Of a stretch of 64,000 bases of DNA, positions 50,981-59,566 are shown in pieces. The DNA comes from UBA7477 sp045602925 (GTDB lineage: Bacteria; Bacillota; Clostridia; Oscillospirales; Ruminococcaceae). Below the pieces are notes generated by a model, which saw only the letters and a program-made list of their open reading frames with translations, ran no database searches and was not told the origin of the DNA. The stretch lies in NCBI GenBank assembly GCA_045602925.1, contig JAZSCN010000041.1, forward strand, positions 62,001-126,000, in the 5' to 3' direction. Made by a program: the position numbers and the translations under genes. Positions within the stretch are counted from its first letter, which is position 1, and each line of letters begins with the position of its first letter.

Positions 50981-52963
50981 CTACTCTGCTTCTCCTCTAA
51001 GCTGTGCAATCTTATCACGCAGAAAAGCGGCATGCTCGAACTCGAGCATTTTGGCAGCTTCCTTCATTTGCTTTGTAAGCTTATCGATAAGAGCGAGGGT
51101 TTCTCTCTTTGAAAGCTTACTCTTTTGTCTTGCTGAATACTCTACCTCTTCCTTAGAGGAGATTTCTATGACGTCTCTGATATCCTTCTTAATTGTCTTT
51201 GGAATTATGCCGTGCTCCTCGTTAAACTTAATTTGGAGTTCACGGCGACGCTCGGTTTCGCTTATAGCTCGTTCCATCGAGCCTGTAACCTCGTCGGCAT
51301 ACATTATAACTGTACCCTCTGAATTTCTTGCGGCTCTGCCTATTGTCTGGATAAGCGAGCTTTCCGAACGCAAAAATCCTTCCTTATCGGCATCGAGTAT
51401 TGCAACAAGCGACACTTCCGGCAGGTCGAGGCCTTCTCTCAGAAGATTGATTCCGACCAGAACGTCGAACTCGCCGAGTCGCAAATCACGGATAATTTCC
51501 ATACGCTCGATTGTATCGATATCGTGGTGCATATACCTGACCTTTACTCCATAGCCTTTAAGATACTCGGTTAAATCCTCAGCCATTTTCTTTGTAAGGG
51601 TTGTTACTAAGACTCTTTGCTCCTTATCTATTCTCATATTGATTTGAGATAAAAGGTCTTCGATTTGTCCTGTTGTTGGCTTGACCTCGATAATAGGGTC
51701 AAGCAGGCCTGTCGGTCTTATAATCTGCTCGACGGTCTGTTCAGAATGTTCCTTTTCAAATGGACCCGGGGTTGCAGAAGTATAAATAACCTGGGAAATA
51801 TGCTCATAGAACTCATCGAACTTAAGAGGTCTATTATCAAAAGCCGAAGGCAATCTAAAGCCGTAATCCACGAGTGTGGTTTTTCTTGCTCTATCGCCAG
51901 CGTACATAGCTCTTACCTGTGGGATGCTAACGTGCGACTCGTCTACGAGCAGCAGAAAATCCTTTGGCAGATGGTCAAGGAGAGTATACGGCTGTGAACC
52001 TGCGGGGCGTCTTGCTAATACTCTCGAATAGTTTTCGATACCGCTACAGAAGCCGACTTCTTCGAGCATTTCCATATCGTAATTGGTTCTTTGGGCAATT
52101 CGCTGAGCTTCGATAAGCATATCTCTTTCTTCGAAATATGCGACTCTTTCCTCGAGCTCTTTTCTTATATCCTCGATAGCTTCACGCATTTTATCCCTAC
52201 CTACAATATAATGGCTTGCAGGGAAAACTGCGACGTGAGATAGCTTTGCTGTTACTTCTCCTGTAACAACATTTATAGCAGAAATTCTATCGACCTCGTC
52301 GCCGAAAAACTCGACTCTTATAGCCTCGTCGGTTGCGTTTGCCGGGAATATTTCCACGACGTCGCCTCTGACTCTGAACTTATTTCTTTCAAATGCGATA
52401 TCATTTCTTTCGTACTGTATAGCTACAAGCTGTGCGATAAGCTCGTCACGTTCCTTCTGCATTCCCTGTCTTACAGAAACAACCATGCTCTTATATTCTT
52501 CAGGGTCACCGAGCGAATATATGCACGAAACAGACGCAACGATTATTACGTCACGTCTTTCGGCAATTGCTGTTGTTGCACTATGTCTGAGCTTATCAAT
52601 CTCGTCATTTATTGAGCTATCCTTTTCGATATAGACATCTTTACTTGGGATATAAGCTTCCGGCTGGTAATAGTCATAGTAAGACACAAAATACTCGACG
52701 CAATTATTCGGAAAGAACTCCTTAAACTCAGAGCAGAGCTGTGCCGCTAATATTTTATTATGTGCAAGCACGAGAGTCGGACGATTGACTCTTTCTATGA
52801 CGTTAGCCATAGTAAAGGTTTTACCCGAACCGGTTACGCCGAGTAGGGTTTGCTCTTTATATCCATTTTTTATACCTTCGACAAGCTTATCGACGGCTTG
52901 GCTCTGGTCACCTGCGAGCTTATAGTCTGATATAAGCTCAAATTTATCCTTTATACTTTTCAC
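50981..52963 (-). CDS. uvrB: Excinuclease ABC subunit B
   Basis: 660 residues, helicase-like damage-verification subunit. GTG start after AGAGGA. Walker A GVTGSGKTFTMANV near 42-55, the YYDYYQPEAYIPSKDVYIEKD beta-hairpin region near 95-115, motif II LLVDESHVS near 340, motif VI QTIGRAARN near 540, and a UVR domain at the C-terminus that binds UvrC. uvrC is not in the window. 30 bp before uvrA. Confidence 0.98.
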   Translation of the reverse strand: MKSIKDKFELISDYKLAGDQSQAVDKLVEGIKNGYKEQTLLGVTGSGKTFTMANVIERVNRPTLVLAHNKILAAQLCSEFKEFFPNNCVEYFVSYYDYYQPEAYIPSKDVYIEKDSSINDEIDKLRHSATTAIAERRDVIIVASVSCIYSLGDPEEYKSMVVSVRQGMQKERDELIAQLVAIQYERNDIAFERNKFRVRGDVVEIFPANATDEAIRVEFFGDEVDRISAINVVTGEVTAKLSHVAVFPASHYIVGRDKMREAIEDIRKELEERVAYFEERDMLIEAQRIAQRTNYDMEMLEEVGFCSGIENYSRVLARRPAGSQPYTLLDHLPKDFLLLVDESHVSIPQVRAMYAGDRARKTTLVDYGFRLPSAFDNRPLKFDEFYEHISQVIYTSATPGPFEKEHSEQTVEQIIRPTGLLDPIIEVKPTTGQIEDLLSQINMRIDKEQRVLVTTLTKKMAEDLTEYLKGYGVKVRYMHHDIDTIERMEIIRDLRLGEFDVLVGINLLREGLDLPEVSLVAILDADKEGFLRSESSLIQTIGRAARNSEGTVIMYADEVTGSMERAISETERRRELQIKFNEEHGIIPKTIKKDIRDVIEISSKEEVEYSARQKSKLSKRETLALIDKLTKQMKEAAKMLEFEHAAFLRDKIAQLRGEAE

Positions 52964-52975
52964 GTTTTATCCTCT

Positions 52976-53662
52976 TTACAAATCAAAGATACTCATATAA
53001 CCACACTGTGTCATTGAGGTTACGTCACCATAGCCCGATACAATAATATGGTCAAGAATTTGTATTTCAAACATTTCGAGTGCTCTTTGGAGCTTACGGG
53101 TAACTGCGATATCTTCATTACTTGGGATTGAAATTGATGTTGGGTGGTTATGTGAAATTATTATTGCTTTTGAATTATATCTGATTGCATACTCGGCAAT
53201 TTTAGAAGCATCCGGTGTTACCTTATTGACAGAGCCGACAGCGAGAGTTTCGTAGGCTAGGAGTCTTAAGTTATTTGTCATAAAGCACACCTTAAAGCTT
53301 TCTATAGTTTCGCCACAATAAATTTGCCTGAAAAAGTTCTTACAATCGGTCATTGAGGTGAAAACTATATTCTTTAAATCCTTTGGATAGTATTTTAGCA
53401 TACTTGGCATCAGCTTAAGGAGTGTAGCGCCGGTTTTTGTCAGACCTTTAAACTCTGTAAGCAGTTCTATCGGGGCATTAAATACGCCTGCGATACTTTT
53501 AAATCTATTGAGCAGCTGATGTGCAAGGTCGTTTGTATTCACTCTTGGGACAGCGTAAAACAGAAGCATTTCGAGGGCTTCGTGCTCCTCTAATACTTCG
53601 ATTCCGTTCTTTAAAAACTTATCTCTTAATCGGTCTCTATGCCCTTCGTGAACGTTACTCAT
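52976..53662 (-). CDS. radC: RadC/JAB-domain protein
   Basis: 228 residues. Helix-hairpin-helix-like N-terminal half (EHEALEMLLFYAVPRVNTNDLAHQLLNRF, then FNAPIELLTEFKGLTKTGATLLK), followed by an MPN/JAB metalloprotease-like domain with SHNHPTSISIPSNED near 171-185: the His-x-His and the distal Asp ligands are present. The true biochemical role of RadC is uncertain. Its place as first gene before uvrB-uvrA is suggestive of a link to DNA repair, but is not proof. Confidence 0.92.
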   Translation of the reverse strand: MSNVHEGHRDRLRDKFLKNGIEVLEEHEALEMLLFYAVPRVNTNDLAHQLLNRFKSIAGVFNAPIELLTEFKGLTKTGATLLKLMPSMLKYYPKDLKNIVFTSMTDCKNFFRQIYCGETIESFKVCFMTNNLRLLAYETLAVGSVNKVTPDASKIAEYAIRYNSKAIIISHNHPTSISIPSNEDIAVTRKLQRALEMFEIQILDHIIVSGYGDVTSMTQCGYMSIFDL

Positions 53663-53691
53663 AATGCTACCTCACACACTTATTCACATTG

Positions 53692-53720
53692 AGTATATCA
53701 CAAAAAAATATTATTGTAAA
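53692..53720 (-). promoter_or_regulatory. radC-uvrB-uvrA promoter
   Basis: TTTACA, 17 bp, TATACT on the minus strand. No LexA (DinR) box was recognised around it. Confidence 0.7.
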
Positions 53721-53739
53721 GCTTCTTTAAGAAAAGGGG

Positions 53740-53768
53740 GTGCAATTTTCAGGCATTTGTGGTATACT
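53740..53768 (+). promoter_or_regulatory. Promoter of the RluA-type gene
   Basis: Extended -10 (TGG-TATACT) with a poor -35 (GTGCAA) at 17 bp. Confidence 0.45.
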
Positions 53769-53804
53769 TATTACATAAGCTATAAAAGGGCGACGAGGTG
53801 GACT

Positions 53805-54758
53805 ATGAAAAGCTTTATTATCGGTAAAAATGATGCAGGACAGCGTGTTGACAAGTTTCTTGAAAAGGCTGTTCCGCTGCTACCTAAAAATTTAATGTAC
53901 AAGTACATAAGGCTCAAGCGAATCAAGCTCAACAAGAAGCGTTGCGAAATCTCGACGAGGCTTTCTGAGTCTGATGTTCTGGAGCTTTACATAAATGATG
54001 AATTCTTTGAGAGCAAGGAAAGTGAACATCGTTTTCTGCTTGCTCCAAAAACTGTTGACATAATTTACGAGGATGAGAATATACTGCTACTCGACAAAAA
54101 ATGCGGGCTTGTTGTTCACGAGGATGAGAGTGACACTCCTGACACGCTTATAAACAGGGTTTTACATTATCTTTATGACAAGGGTGAATATCAGCCTGAA
54201 AAAGAAAACTCATTTGCTCCTGCACTTTGCAACAGGCTTGACAGAAACACCTCCGGCATTGTAATATGTGCAAAAAACGCACAGAGTCTTAGGATACTAA
54301 ATCAAAAAATCAAGGACAGGGAGCTTTCCAAGAGGTATTTATGTGTTACCACCTCAATCCCCTCACCCAAAGAGGCAACGCTTACTGCTTATCACATAAA
54401 AAACGAGCAGACAAAGGTAGTAAAGATTTTCGACAAGAAGGTACCCGGCAGCAAGACTATCATAACCAAGTACAAGGTACTTAGCACAAAGGGTTCTCTT
54501 GCGCTGCTTGAAATTGACCTTATAACTGGCAGGACTCATCAAATCAGGGCACATATGGCACACATAGGCTGTGCACTTCTTGGTGACGGAAAGTACGGCA
54601 GTAATGCTGTCAACAAGGATTATGGTGTCAAGACTCAGGCACTCTGCGCATATAAACTCAGTTTTAACTTCACGACTGATGGGGATATTCTTTCATATCT
54701 AGATAAAAAAAGCTTTGCAATTGAGAAGCCTTGGTTTTGCGAAAAGTTTTTTGGATAA
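53805..54758 (+). CDS. RluA-family pseudouridine synthase
   Basis: 317 residues from the ATG at 53805, after GACGAGGTGG; the frame is open 47 codons further upstream, through the promoter region, without a site. N-terminal S4 RNA-binding domain (about 10-80; DAGQRVDKFLEKAV, then IRLKRIKLNKKR) and catalytic domain with CNRLDRNTSGIVICAK near 145-160 containing the catalytic Asp. EIDLITGRTHQIRAHMAHIG near 236 is also conserved. The target (23S rRNA or tRNA) cannot be told. Confidence 0.92.
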   Translation: MKSFIIGKNDAGQRVDKFLEKAVPLLPKNLMYKYIRLKRIKLNKKRCEISTRLSESDVLELYINDEFFESKESEHRFLLAPKTVDIIYEDENILLLDKKCGLVVHEDESDTPDTLINRVLHYLYDKGEYQPEKENSFAPALCNRLDRNTSGIVICAKNAQSLRILNQKIKDRELSKRYLCVTTSIPSPKEATLTAYHIKNEQTKVVKIFDKKVPGSKTIITKYKVLSTKGSLALLEIDLITGRTHQIRAHMAHIGCALLGDGKYGSNAVNKDYGVKTQALCAYKLSFNFTTDGDILSYLDKKSFAIEKPWFCEKFFG

Positions 54759-54792
54759 TTTCAACATATTGCATTAAATTTCGGCAAAATAC

Positions 54793-54821
54793 TTGCACAT
54801 TTTATTCAAATGTGTTATAAT
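54793..54821 (+). promoter_or_regulatory. Promoter of the PHP phosphoesterase gene
   Basis: TTGCAC, 17 bp, TATAAT. The leader has a short ACGC-TTAA-GCGT stem followed by TTTTT at about 54847-54862, a possible weak attenuator. Confidence 0.75.
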
Positions 54822-54883
54822 AAATGTCAAGTAAATTAGGAACACACGCTTAAGCGTTTTTATAATGGAATGGAGGTATAACA

Positions 54884-55729
54884 ATGATAGGTGATTTACA
54901 TTGTCATACAACACTTTCTGACGGCTCACTCGGAATTGAAGAAACTATAGTTCAGGCTAAAAGAGTAGGGCTTGACGTTCTTGCTATAACAGACCACGAC
55001 ACACTTTCCTCTTCACAGAGGGCACAGATACTTGGCGAAAGATACGGGGTTACCATTATTCCTGCTGTAGAGCTTTCGGCTTGGGACAAAAAGAGAAACT
55101 GCAAGGTACACATTCTTTGCTATGCTCCGCAAAAGCCTGACAGACTTGAGGGGCTTTGTCTTAAGTCCTGCGAGATTAGAAAGTCGTGCTCTAACGATAT
55201 GATTTCAAAGGTTATGGAGTTATACCCTATCACTCCTGATGCTGTACTAAAGTACACAAAGAGCTGCAAGAGTATTTACAAGCAACACATTATGAGGGCA
55301 CTTGTTAACTATGGTTACACGACATCCTTCTACGGTGAGCTTGACCACAAGCTTTTCAACAGAGAAAACGGCACTTGTCTTGTTACGAGAGAATATCCTG
55401 ACGTAAACTTTGTACTAGACCTTATTCACTCGGCGAGGGGCATAGCTGTTATGGCTCATCCATATATGTTTGACAGTGTAGAGCTTTTAGAGGAGCTTTG
55501 CGAGGCTGGAAAAATTGATGGTATTGAGGCATATCACTATACTTCTGACAGCAAAGACAAACAGAAAAAGCTTTTAAAAATCGCTGAAAAGTACAATCTT
55601 ATAGTTACTGGCGGTTCTGACTTCCACGGTCTTTACAATGAACAGCCTACCTACATTGGAAGTCGCACGACAGATGATGAAAATCTTGACAGACTTTTCA
55701 AGGCTATTGCTTCAAACCAGAAAAAGTAA
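54884..55729 (+). CDS. PHP-domain metal-dependent phosphoesterase
   Basis: 281 residues. N-terminal DLHCHTTLSDGSL at 4-16 gives the HxH metal motif; ITDHDTLSS near 39-47, the EL pair in PAVELSAW near 62, an AHPYMFDS motif near 188 and GGSDFHG near 245 complete the three-metal site. It resembles YciV/TrpH-type enzymes (RNase AM, 3',5'-nucleoside bisphosphate phosphatases). GGAGG site before the ATG. Single-gene unit. Confidence 0.9.
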   Translation: MIGDLHCHTTLSDGSLGIEETIVQAKRVGLDVLAITDHDTLSSSQRAQILGERYGVTIIPAVELSAWDKKRNCKVHILCYAPQKPDRLEGLCLKSCEIRKSCSNDMISKVMELYPITPDAVLKYTKSCKSIYKQHIMRALVNYGYTTSFYGELDHKLFNRENGTCLVTREYPDVNFVLDLIHSARGIAVMAHPYMFDSVELLEELCEAGKIDGIEAYHYTSDSKDKQKKLLKIAEKYNLIVTGGSDFHGLYNEQPTYIGSRTTDDENLDRLFKAIASNQKK

Positions 55730-55736
55730 TATAGAG

Positions 55737-55766
55737 GCTCTCCTTTTTTGAGGAGAGCTTTTTTAC
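55737..55766 (+). terminator. Terminator of the PHP gene
   Basis: 8-bp stem GCTCTCCT/AGGAGAGC (55737-55744, 55751-55758) and a TTTTTT tail. Confidence 0.9.
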
Positions 55767-55769
55767 ACG

Positions 55770-55803
55770 CAAAAATCCTCCGAGGGAAAATTCCTTCGGA
55801 GGA
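55770..55803 (-). terminator. Terminator of the transcarboxylase-like operon
   Basis: Minus-strand stem TCCTCCGAAGGAA/TTCCCTCGGAGGA (55776-55803) followed by TTTTT. Confidence 0.88.
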
Positions 55804-55813
55804 CTTGTCTTTA

Positions 55814-57208
55814 TTAGAGAGGCATTACCTTTTTCTCGATATCAGCGTGGCTATCGATACCAAAGCGCTCGTTTCTTCTCTGTTCGAAGAACTTAGGAGC
55901 AACCTTTGGGAACATAGCATAAGTGAGGATATCTTCCTCCTGCTGACACCATTCGGAGCATTCTTCCTTCATCTTTTCGAATTCAGGCTGGAGGAGGTCT
56001 GCTGGACGGCATGTGATAGCTTCCTCGTCACCGAGAATCTGCTTCTTGAACTCGTCGCTGATTTCGACTGGAGTCTTACCGTACTCGCCCTTTACCATAC
56101 CCTTGAATTCCTTAGTAACGGTCTTATATCTCTCACCCATAATTACATTGAACACAGCCTGTGTACCAACAATCTGGGATGTAGGGGTTACGAGTGGTGG
56201 GTATCCGGAATCCTTTCTAACTCTTGGAACTTCCTGTAAAACGGCATCGAGCTGGTCTTCCTTACCTGCCTGCTTAAGCTGTGAGAGGAGGTTTGAGAGC
56301 ATTCCACCAGGAACCTGATATAAGAGAGCATTTGTATCGGAAGCGAGCATTGAAGGGTCGAGGAGGCCTGCTTCGATATACTTCTTTCTGAGGCCCATAA
56401 AGTAATTTCTGAGCTCACTCAAAGCAACGAGGTCAAGACCTGTATCATACTCTGTGCCCTGGAATGTAGCAACAATAGATTCGGTTGGAGCGTGTGAAGT
56501 ACCGAGAGCGAGTGGTGACATTGCAGTATCTACAACGTCTACGCCAGCTTCTACAGCCTTTACGATACACATTGAAGCGAGACCTGATGTTGCGTGTGTA
56601 TGGAGCTGGATTGGAATATTAACAGCTGCCTTTAAATCCTTAACAAGTGCGCCGGTTTCATATGGTGTAAGAAGAGCAGCCATATCCTTGATACAGATAG
56701 AATCTGCACCGGCACTTTCTATACGCTTAGCGTAATCTACATAATAATCGTGAGTGAAAACTTCGCCTGTTGTATAAGAGATAGCAACCTGGGCATGACC
56801 GTTTTCCTTCTTAGCAGCCTTGATAGCTGTTTCGAGATTTCTGATATCGTTGAGGGCATCGAAAATTCTGATAATATCGATACCATTAGCGATTGACTTC
56901 TGTACAAAGTACTCAACGAGGTCATCTGCATAGTGGCGATAGCCGAGCATATTCTGTCCTCTAAAGAGCATCTGGAGCTTTGTATTAGGCATCTCTTTTC
57001 TAATTGTACGGAGTCTTTCCCATGGGTCTTCGTTTAGAAATCTGATGCAGGAGTCAAAGGTAGCTCCGCCCCAAACTTCAGCAGAATAAAAGCCTATCTT
57101 ATCCATTTGAGAAAGGATAGGAAGCATATCGCTCATTGGCATTCTTGTTGCTATAAGCGACTGATGAGCGTCACGAAGGACGGTTTCGGTTATTTTTAGC
57201 TTAGCCAT
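55814..57208 (-). CDS. oadA: Biotin-dependent carboxyltransferase, 5S/OadA/PycB type
   Basis: 464 residues without a biotin domain. Conserved pyruvate-carboxyltransferase barrel: TVLRDAHQSLIATRM near 9-23, WGGATFDSCIRFL near 46, FVQKSIANGIDIIRIFDALND near 101-121, the metal ligand region IQLHTHATSGLA near 199 and the Lys in ICIKDMAALLTP near 173. Moves carboxyl groups between carboxybiotin and pyruvate/oxaloacetate. The conserved C-terminal domain (about 300-450) is present. With separate biotin carrier and 12S-like genes upstream, it most resembles the 5S subunit of a transcarboxylase or OadA. Confidence 0.92.
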   Translation of the reverse strand: MAKLKITETVLRDAHQSLIATRMPMSDMLPILSQMDKIGFYSAEVWGGATFDSCIRFLNEDPWERLRTIRKEMPNTKLQMLFRGQNMLGYRHYADDLVEYFVQKSIANGIDIIRIFDALNDIRNLETAIKAAKKENGHAQVAISYTTGEVFTHDYYVDYAKRIESAGADSICIKDMAALLTPYETGALVKDLKAAVNIPIQLHTHATSGLASMCIVKAVEAGVDVVDTAMSPLALGTSHAPTESIVATFQGTEYDTGLDLVALSELRNYFMGLRKKYIEAGLLDPSMLASDTNALLYQVPGGMLSNLLSQLKQAGKEDQLDAVLQEVPRVRKDSGYPPLVTPTSQIVGTQAVFNVIMGERYKTVTKEFKGMVKGEYGKTPVEISDEFKKQILGDEEAITCRPADLLQPEFEKMKEECSEWCQQEEDILTYAMFPKVAPKFFEQRRNERFGIDSHADIEKKVMPL

Positions 57209-57235
57209 TTGTTTAGTCCTTTCAATGAAATTTTC

Positions 57236-57595
57236 TTAGCCGATTACTGCGAGAACTGTGCCTGTTTCAACAGCTGTTCCCTTAGTTGTATCAATGCTGA
57301 GAACCTTACCATCGCAGGTAGAGTTAACGTCATTTTCCATCTTCATAGCTTCGAGCACGAAGAGAGCCTGGCCTGACTTAACTGTATCGCCTACTGAAAC
57401 CTTAACGTCGAGAATTGTACCGTTCATTGGTGCGGTAATCTTTGTACCTTCAACTGCTGCTGCAGGAGCTGGTGCTGGAGCTGCTGGTGCTGGAGCTGCT
57501 GCTACAGGAGCTGCAACTACTGGTGCATCTGCGCCGATTTCTTCAACTGCTACGTCATAAGCCTTGCCATTAACTGTGATATTATATCTTTTCAT
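57236..57595 (-). CDS. Biotin carrier protein (1.3S/BCCP type)
   Basis: 119 residues from the ATG at 57595 after GGAGG. The N-terminal MKRYNITVNGKAYDVAVEE fold is typical of GcdC/MmdC-type carriers. An Ala/Pro-rich flexible hinge (about 26-46) follows, then the biotinyl domain with EAMKMEN near 84-90, the Lys being the biotinylation site. It would shuttle CO2 between the two carboxyltransferases coded on either side. Confidence 0.95.
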   Translation of the reverse strand: MKRYNITVNGKAYDVAVEEIGADAPVVAAPVAAAPAPAAPAPAPAAAVEGTKITAPMNGTILDVKVSVGDTVKSGQALFVLEAMKMENDVNSTCDGKVLSIDTTKGTAVETGTVLAVIG

Positions 57596-57619
57596 TTTAA
57601 ATTCCTCCAATAGACAAAA

Positions 57620-58954
57620 TTACATAGGAATGTTGCTGTGCTTCTTAGGAAGTCTTGAGATACGCTTACCTGCCATAATATCAAGTGCGCTGATAAGTGT
57701 ATTTCTAAGGTCAGCAGGCTCTACAACTGCTTCGATGCTACCATTCTTAGCTGCATTCTTAGCGCTAGCTACAGAAACGCTATACTCGGTAGCGAGGGCA
57801 AGTCTCTTAGCCTCTGTATTATCTGCACCCTTGAGGGCGTCGTGATTTAAGAACTCGACAGCTGTGAGAGGTGCAACAGGTGAGATAACTGCATCAGAAA
57901 GAGCAAAAGTCATATCTGCATTAGCGTTCTTACCGGCGAGTGCGATATAAGCTGCGCCGTAAGCCTTACCTGTAACTACGGCAAGCTTTACTGTTGTAGC
58001 CTCGGCATAGGCATGAGCGAGCTTTGCCATATTCTTTACTGCACCACTAATTTCGATATCGTCTGAGGTATCAAAGCCCTCTGTATTAACGAGAGTAATT
58101 ACAGGAATACCGAATGCGTCGCATGTTCTTACAAATCTAGAGAGCTTAGAACAGTCATCAGAAGAAAGCTTTGCTTCCTTAGCATCTGTTCCGCAGATAG
58201 CAACTGTTGAACCACCGATTGTACCTAAAGCTGTATATGCAGCTGTACCGTACTGAGCGTAGAGTTCTGTAACGCTACCCTCGTCGCAAATTGCTTTAGC
58301 CTGTGCAGGAGCGTTCTTACCAAAGCTTTCTGCAGACTGTTCATATTCATACATTGGAACTGGTGAGAGGTTATTCTGTGGAAGCTTTGTGAGGATATCC
58401 TTAGCAAGCTTAACAGCTTCCTCATCACTATCTCCTATTGCAGAAACTACGCCATTCTTAGCGCAATTCTCAGCGAGGTTAGAAACCTTTGAATTTGGTG
58501 TAACAAAAATTTCGGCATTCTTAGAAGCAACAACAAAATCGCCACTTGCAGCCATCATTGCACTACAGCCTGCACATACTCCGCAGACAACTGAAATCTG
58601 TGGTACCACGCCTGAGAGGTTTGAAGTCCACATAAGAAGCTCGCCGTATGCATCCATAGCACCGAAGCCATCATTGAGGTCGGCACCACATGAATCATAA
58701 ATTCCAACAACAGGGACACCTGTCCTTGAAGCGAGGTCATAAACTCTTGCAATTTTTGCTGCGTGAGTCTTATTAAGAGCACCGCTCATAACGCTCACGT
58801 CCTGAGAAAAAGCATAAACAGGATTTCCTTCGACATATCCGTATGCTGTGATAACTCCACTGAGTTCCTCACCTGACTTAGCGAGTGCGCCAAGTTCTGT
58901 GAACTCTCCGTTATCAAATAAATATGTCAGTCTCTGTCTTGCTGTATCAGACAT
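57620..58954 (-). CDS. Acyl-CoA carboxyltransferase-like subunit (12S/MmdA type, divergent)
   Basis: 444 residues, shorter than the about 515 of MmdA or the 12S subunit. Two crotonase-fold halves: SGVITAYGYVEGNPVYAFSQDVSVMSGALNKTHAAKIARVYDLA is the standard N-terminal half, and GIPVITLVNTEGF...AYAEATTVKLAVVTGKAYGAAYIAL the C-terminal one. Expected glycines are changed: CGVCAGCSAMM replaces the GPCAGGAVY type and KAYGAAY replaces KAYGGAY. A Cys-rich active region is therefore unusual. First gene of the operon; GGAGG before the ATG. Whether it still uses methylmalonyl- or propionyl-CoA is open. Confidence 0.82.
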   Translation of the reverse strand: MSDTARQRLTYLFDNGEFTELGALAKSGEELSGVITAYGYVEGNPVYAFSQDVSVMSGALNKTHAAKIARVYDLASRTGVPVVGIYDSCGADLNDGFGAMDAYGELLMWTSNLSGVVPQISVVCGVCAGCSAMMAASGDFVVASKNAEIFVTPNSKVSNLAENCAKNGVVSAIGDSDEEAVKLAKDILTKLPQNNLSPVPMYEYEQSAESFGKNAPAQAKAICDEGSVTELYAQYGTAAYTALGTIGGSTVAICGTDAKEAKLSSDDCSKLSRFVRTCDAFGIPVITLVNTEGFDTSDDIEISGAVKNMAKLAHAYAEATTVKLAVVTGKAYGAAYIALAGKNANADMTFALSDAVISPVAPLTAVEFLNHDALKGADNTEAKRLALATEYSVSVASAKNAAKNGSIEAVVEPADLRNTLISALDIMAGKRISRLPKKHSNIPM

Positions 58955-59036
58955 ATTTTATCCTCCATTCACTATAAATTCGACCAAGCGAAAACGTTTT
59001 AAATACACTTCGCTAAATCGCAACTATACAAATATC

Positions 59037-59065
59037 ATTATACTATTTTTTCCTGAATTCTGCAA
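59037..59065 (-). promoter_or_regulatory. Promoter of the transcarboxylase-like operon
   Basis: TTGCAG, 17 bp, TATAAT on the minus strand. The 75-base leader contains a loose AGCGAA/TTCGCT stem. Confidence 0.72.
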
Positions 59066-59153
59066 GTAAAAAAATGCATTTATTTTCACTTTGTATATTT
59101 GCACAATTTTACACTTTCTTTTTTATTCTTCTAAACGAACTTTACAAAACAAA

Positions 59154-59179
59154 AGCGAGGAAGTCAGACTCTCCTCGCT
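59154..59179 (-). terminator. Terminator of the scpA-rluB unit
   Basis: 8-bp stem AGCGAGGA/TCCTCGCT (59154-59161, 59172-59179); the T-rich tail is on the minus strand, just after the last gene. Confidence 0.85.
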
Positions 59180-59185
59180 GATATT

Positions 59186-59566
59186 TTATCTTGCATTTTT
59201 ACAGTGCTTACAGCCGTCTAGAATTTCGCTAATACTTTCGAGCTTCAAGCTATCGCCTTTTACAAATCCGAGCTTTATTACGTTATCTCTGAGCGACTCA
59301 TCAAAGACTGCTTTATCTATTCCTCTTAGCATTATTAGGAATAGAATACTTCTGATAATACCGTCGAGGAGCATTATATCCTCTCCCCACTCACAATAGT
59401 CGATAGCTACTGCGCCTTCGTCGAAATCCATATGATAGATTCCGACACCGATAACCTTATTGTCGTCGGTTGCTTCTACAACTGAAGGCATACTATCCTC
59501 GAGGCCGAGCGATGCTATTTTCTCGGCATAAGCTTCAATATTTCTTGTTTGCAAAATCTGTAGCAT
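59186..59566 (-). CDS. Small GNAT-like protein
   Basis: 126 residues. An ARNIEAYAEKIASLGLED start, then VIGVGIYHMDFDEGAVAIDYCEW and LLDGIIRSILFLIMLRGIDKAVF segments follow the beta4-alpha3 pattern of GNAT acyltransferases, ending with KLGFVKGD, which fits the usual C-terminal GF motif. The acetyl-CoA pyrophosphate loop (Q/RxxGxG/A) is not clear, so activity is doubtful. Ends with CKHCKNAR. Its start overlaps the rluB stop by one base. Confidence 0.55.
   Translation of the reverse strand: MLQILQTRNIEAYAEKIASLGLEDSMPSVVEATDDNKVIGVGIYHMDFDEGAVAIDYCEWGEDIMLLDGIIRSILFLIMLRGIDKAVFDESLRDNVIKLGFVKGDSLKLESISEILDGCKHCKNAR

Noticed and set aside
53664..53804. Extended N-terminus of the RluA-type protein
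   Set aside because: The frame is open upstream, but it runs through the promoters and lacks a ribosome site; the S4 domain begins right after the ATG at 53805.
54847..54862. Terminator or attenuator in the PHP gene leader
   Set aside because: The stem is only 4 bp; kept as a remark with the promoter, not as a feature.
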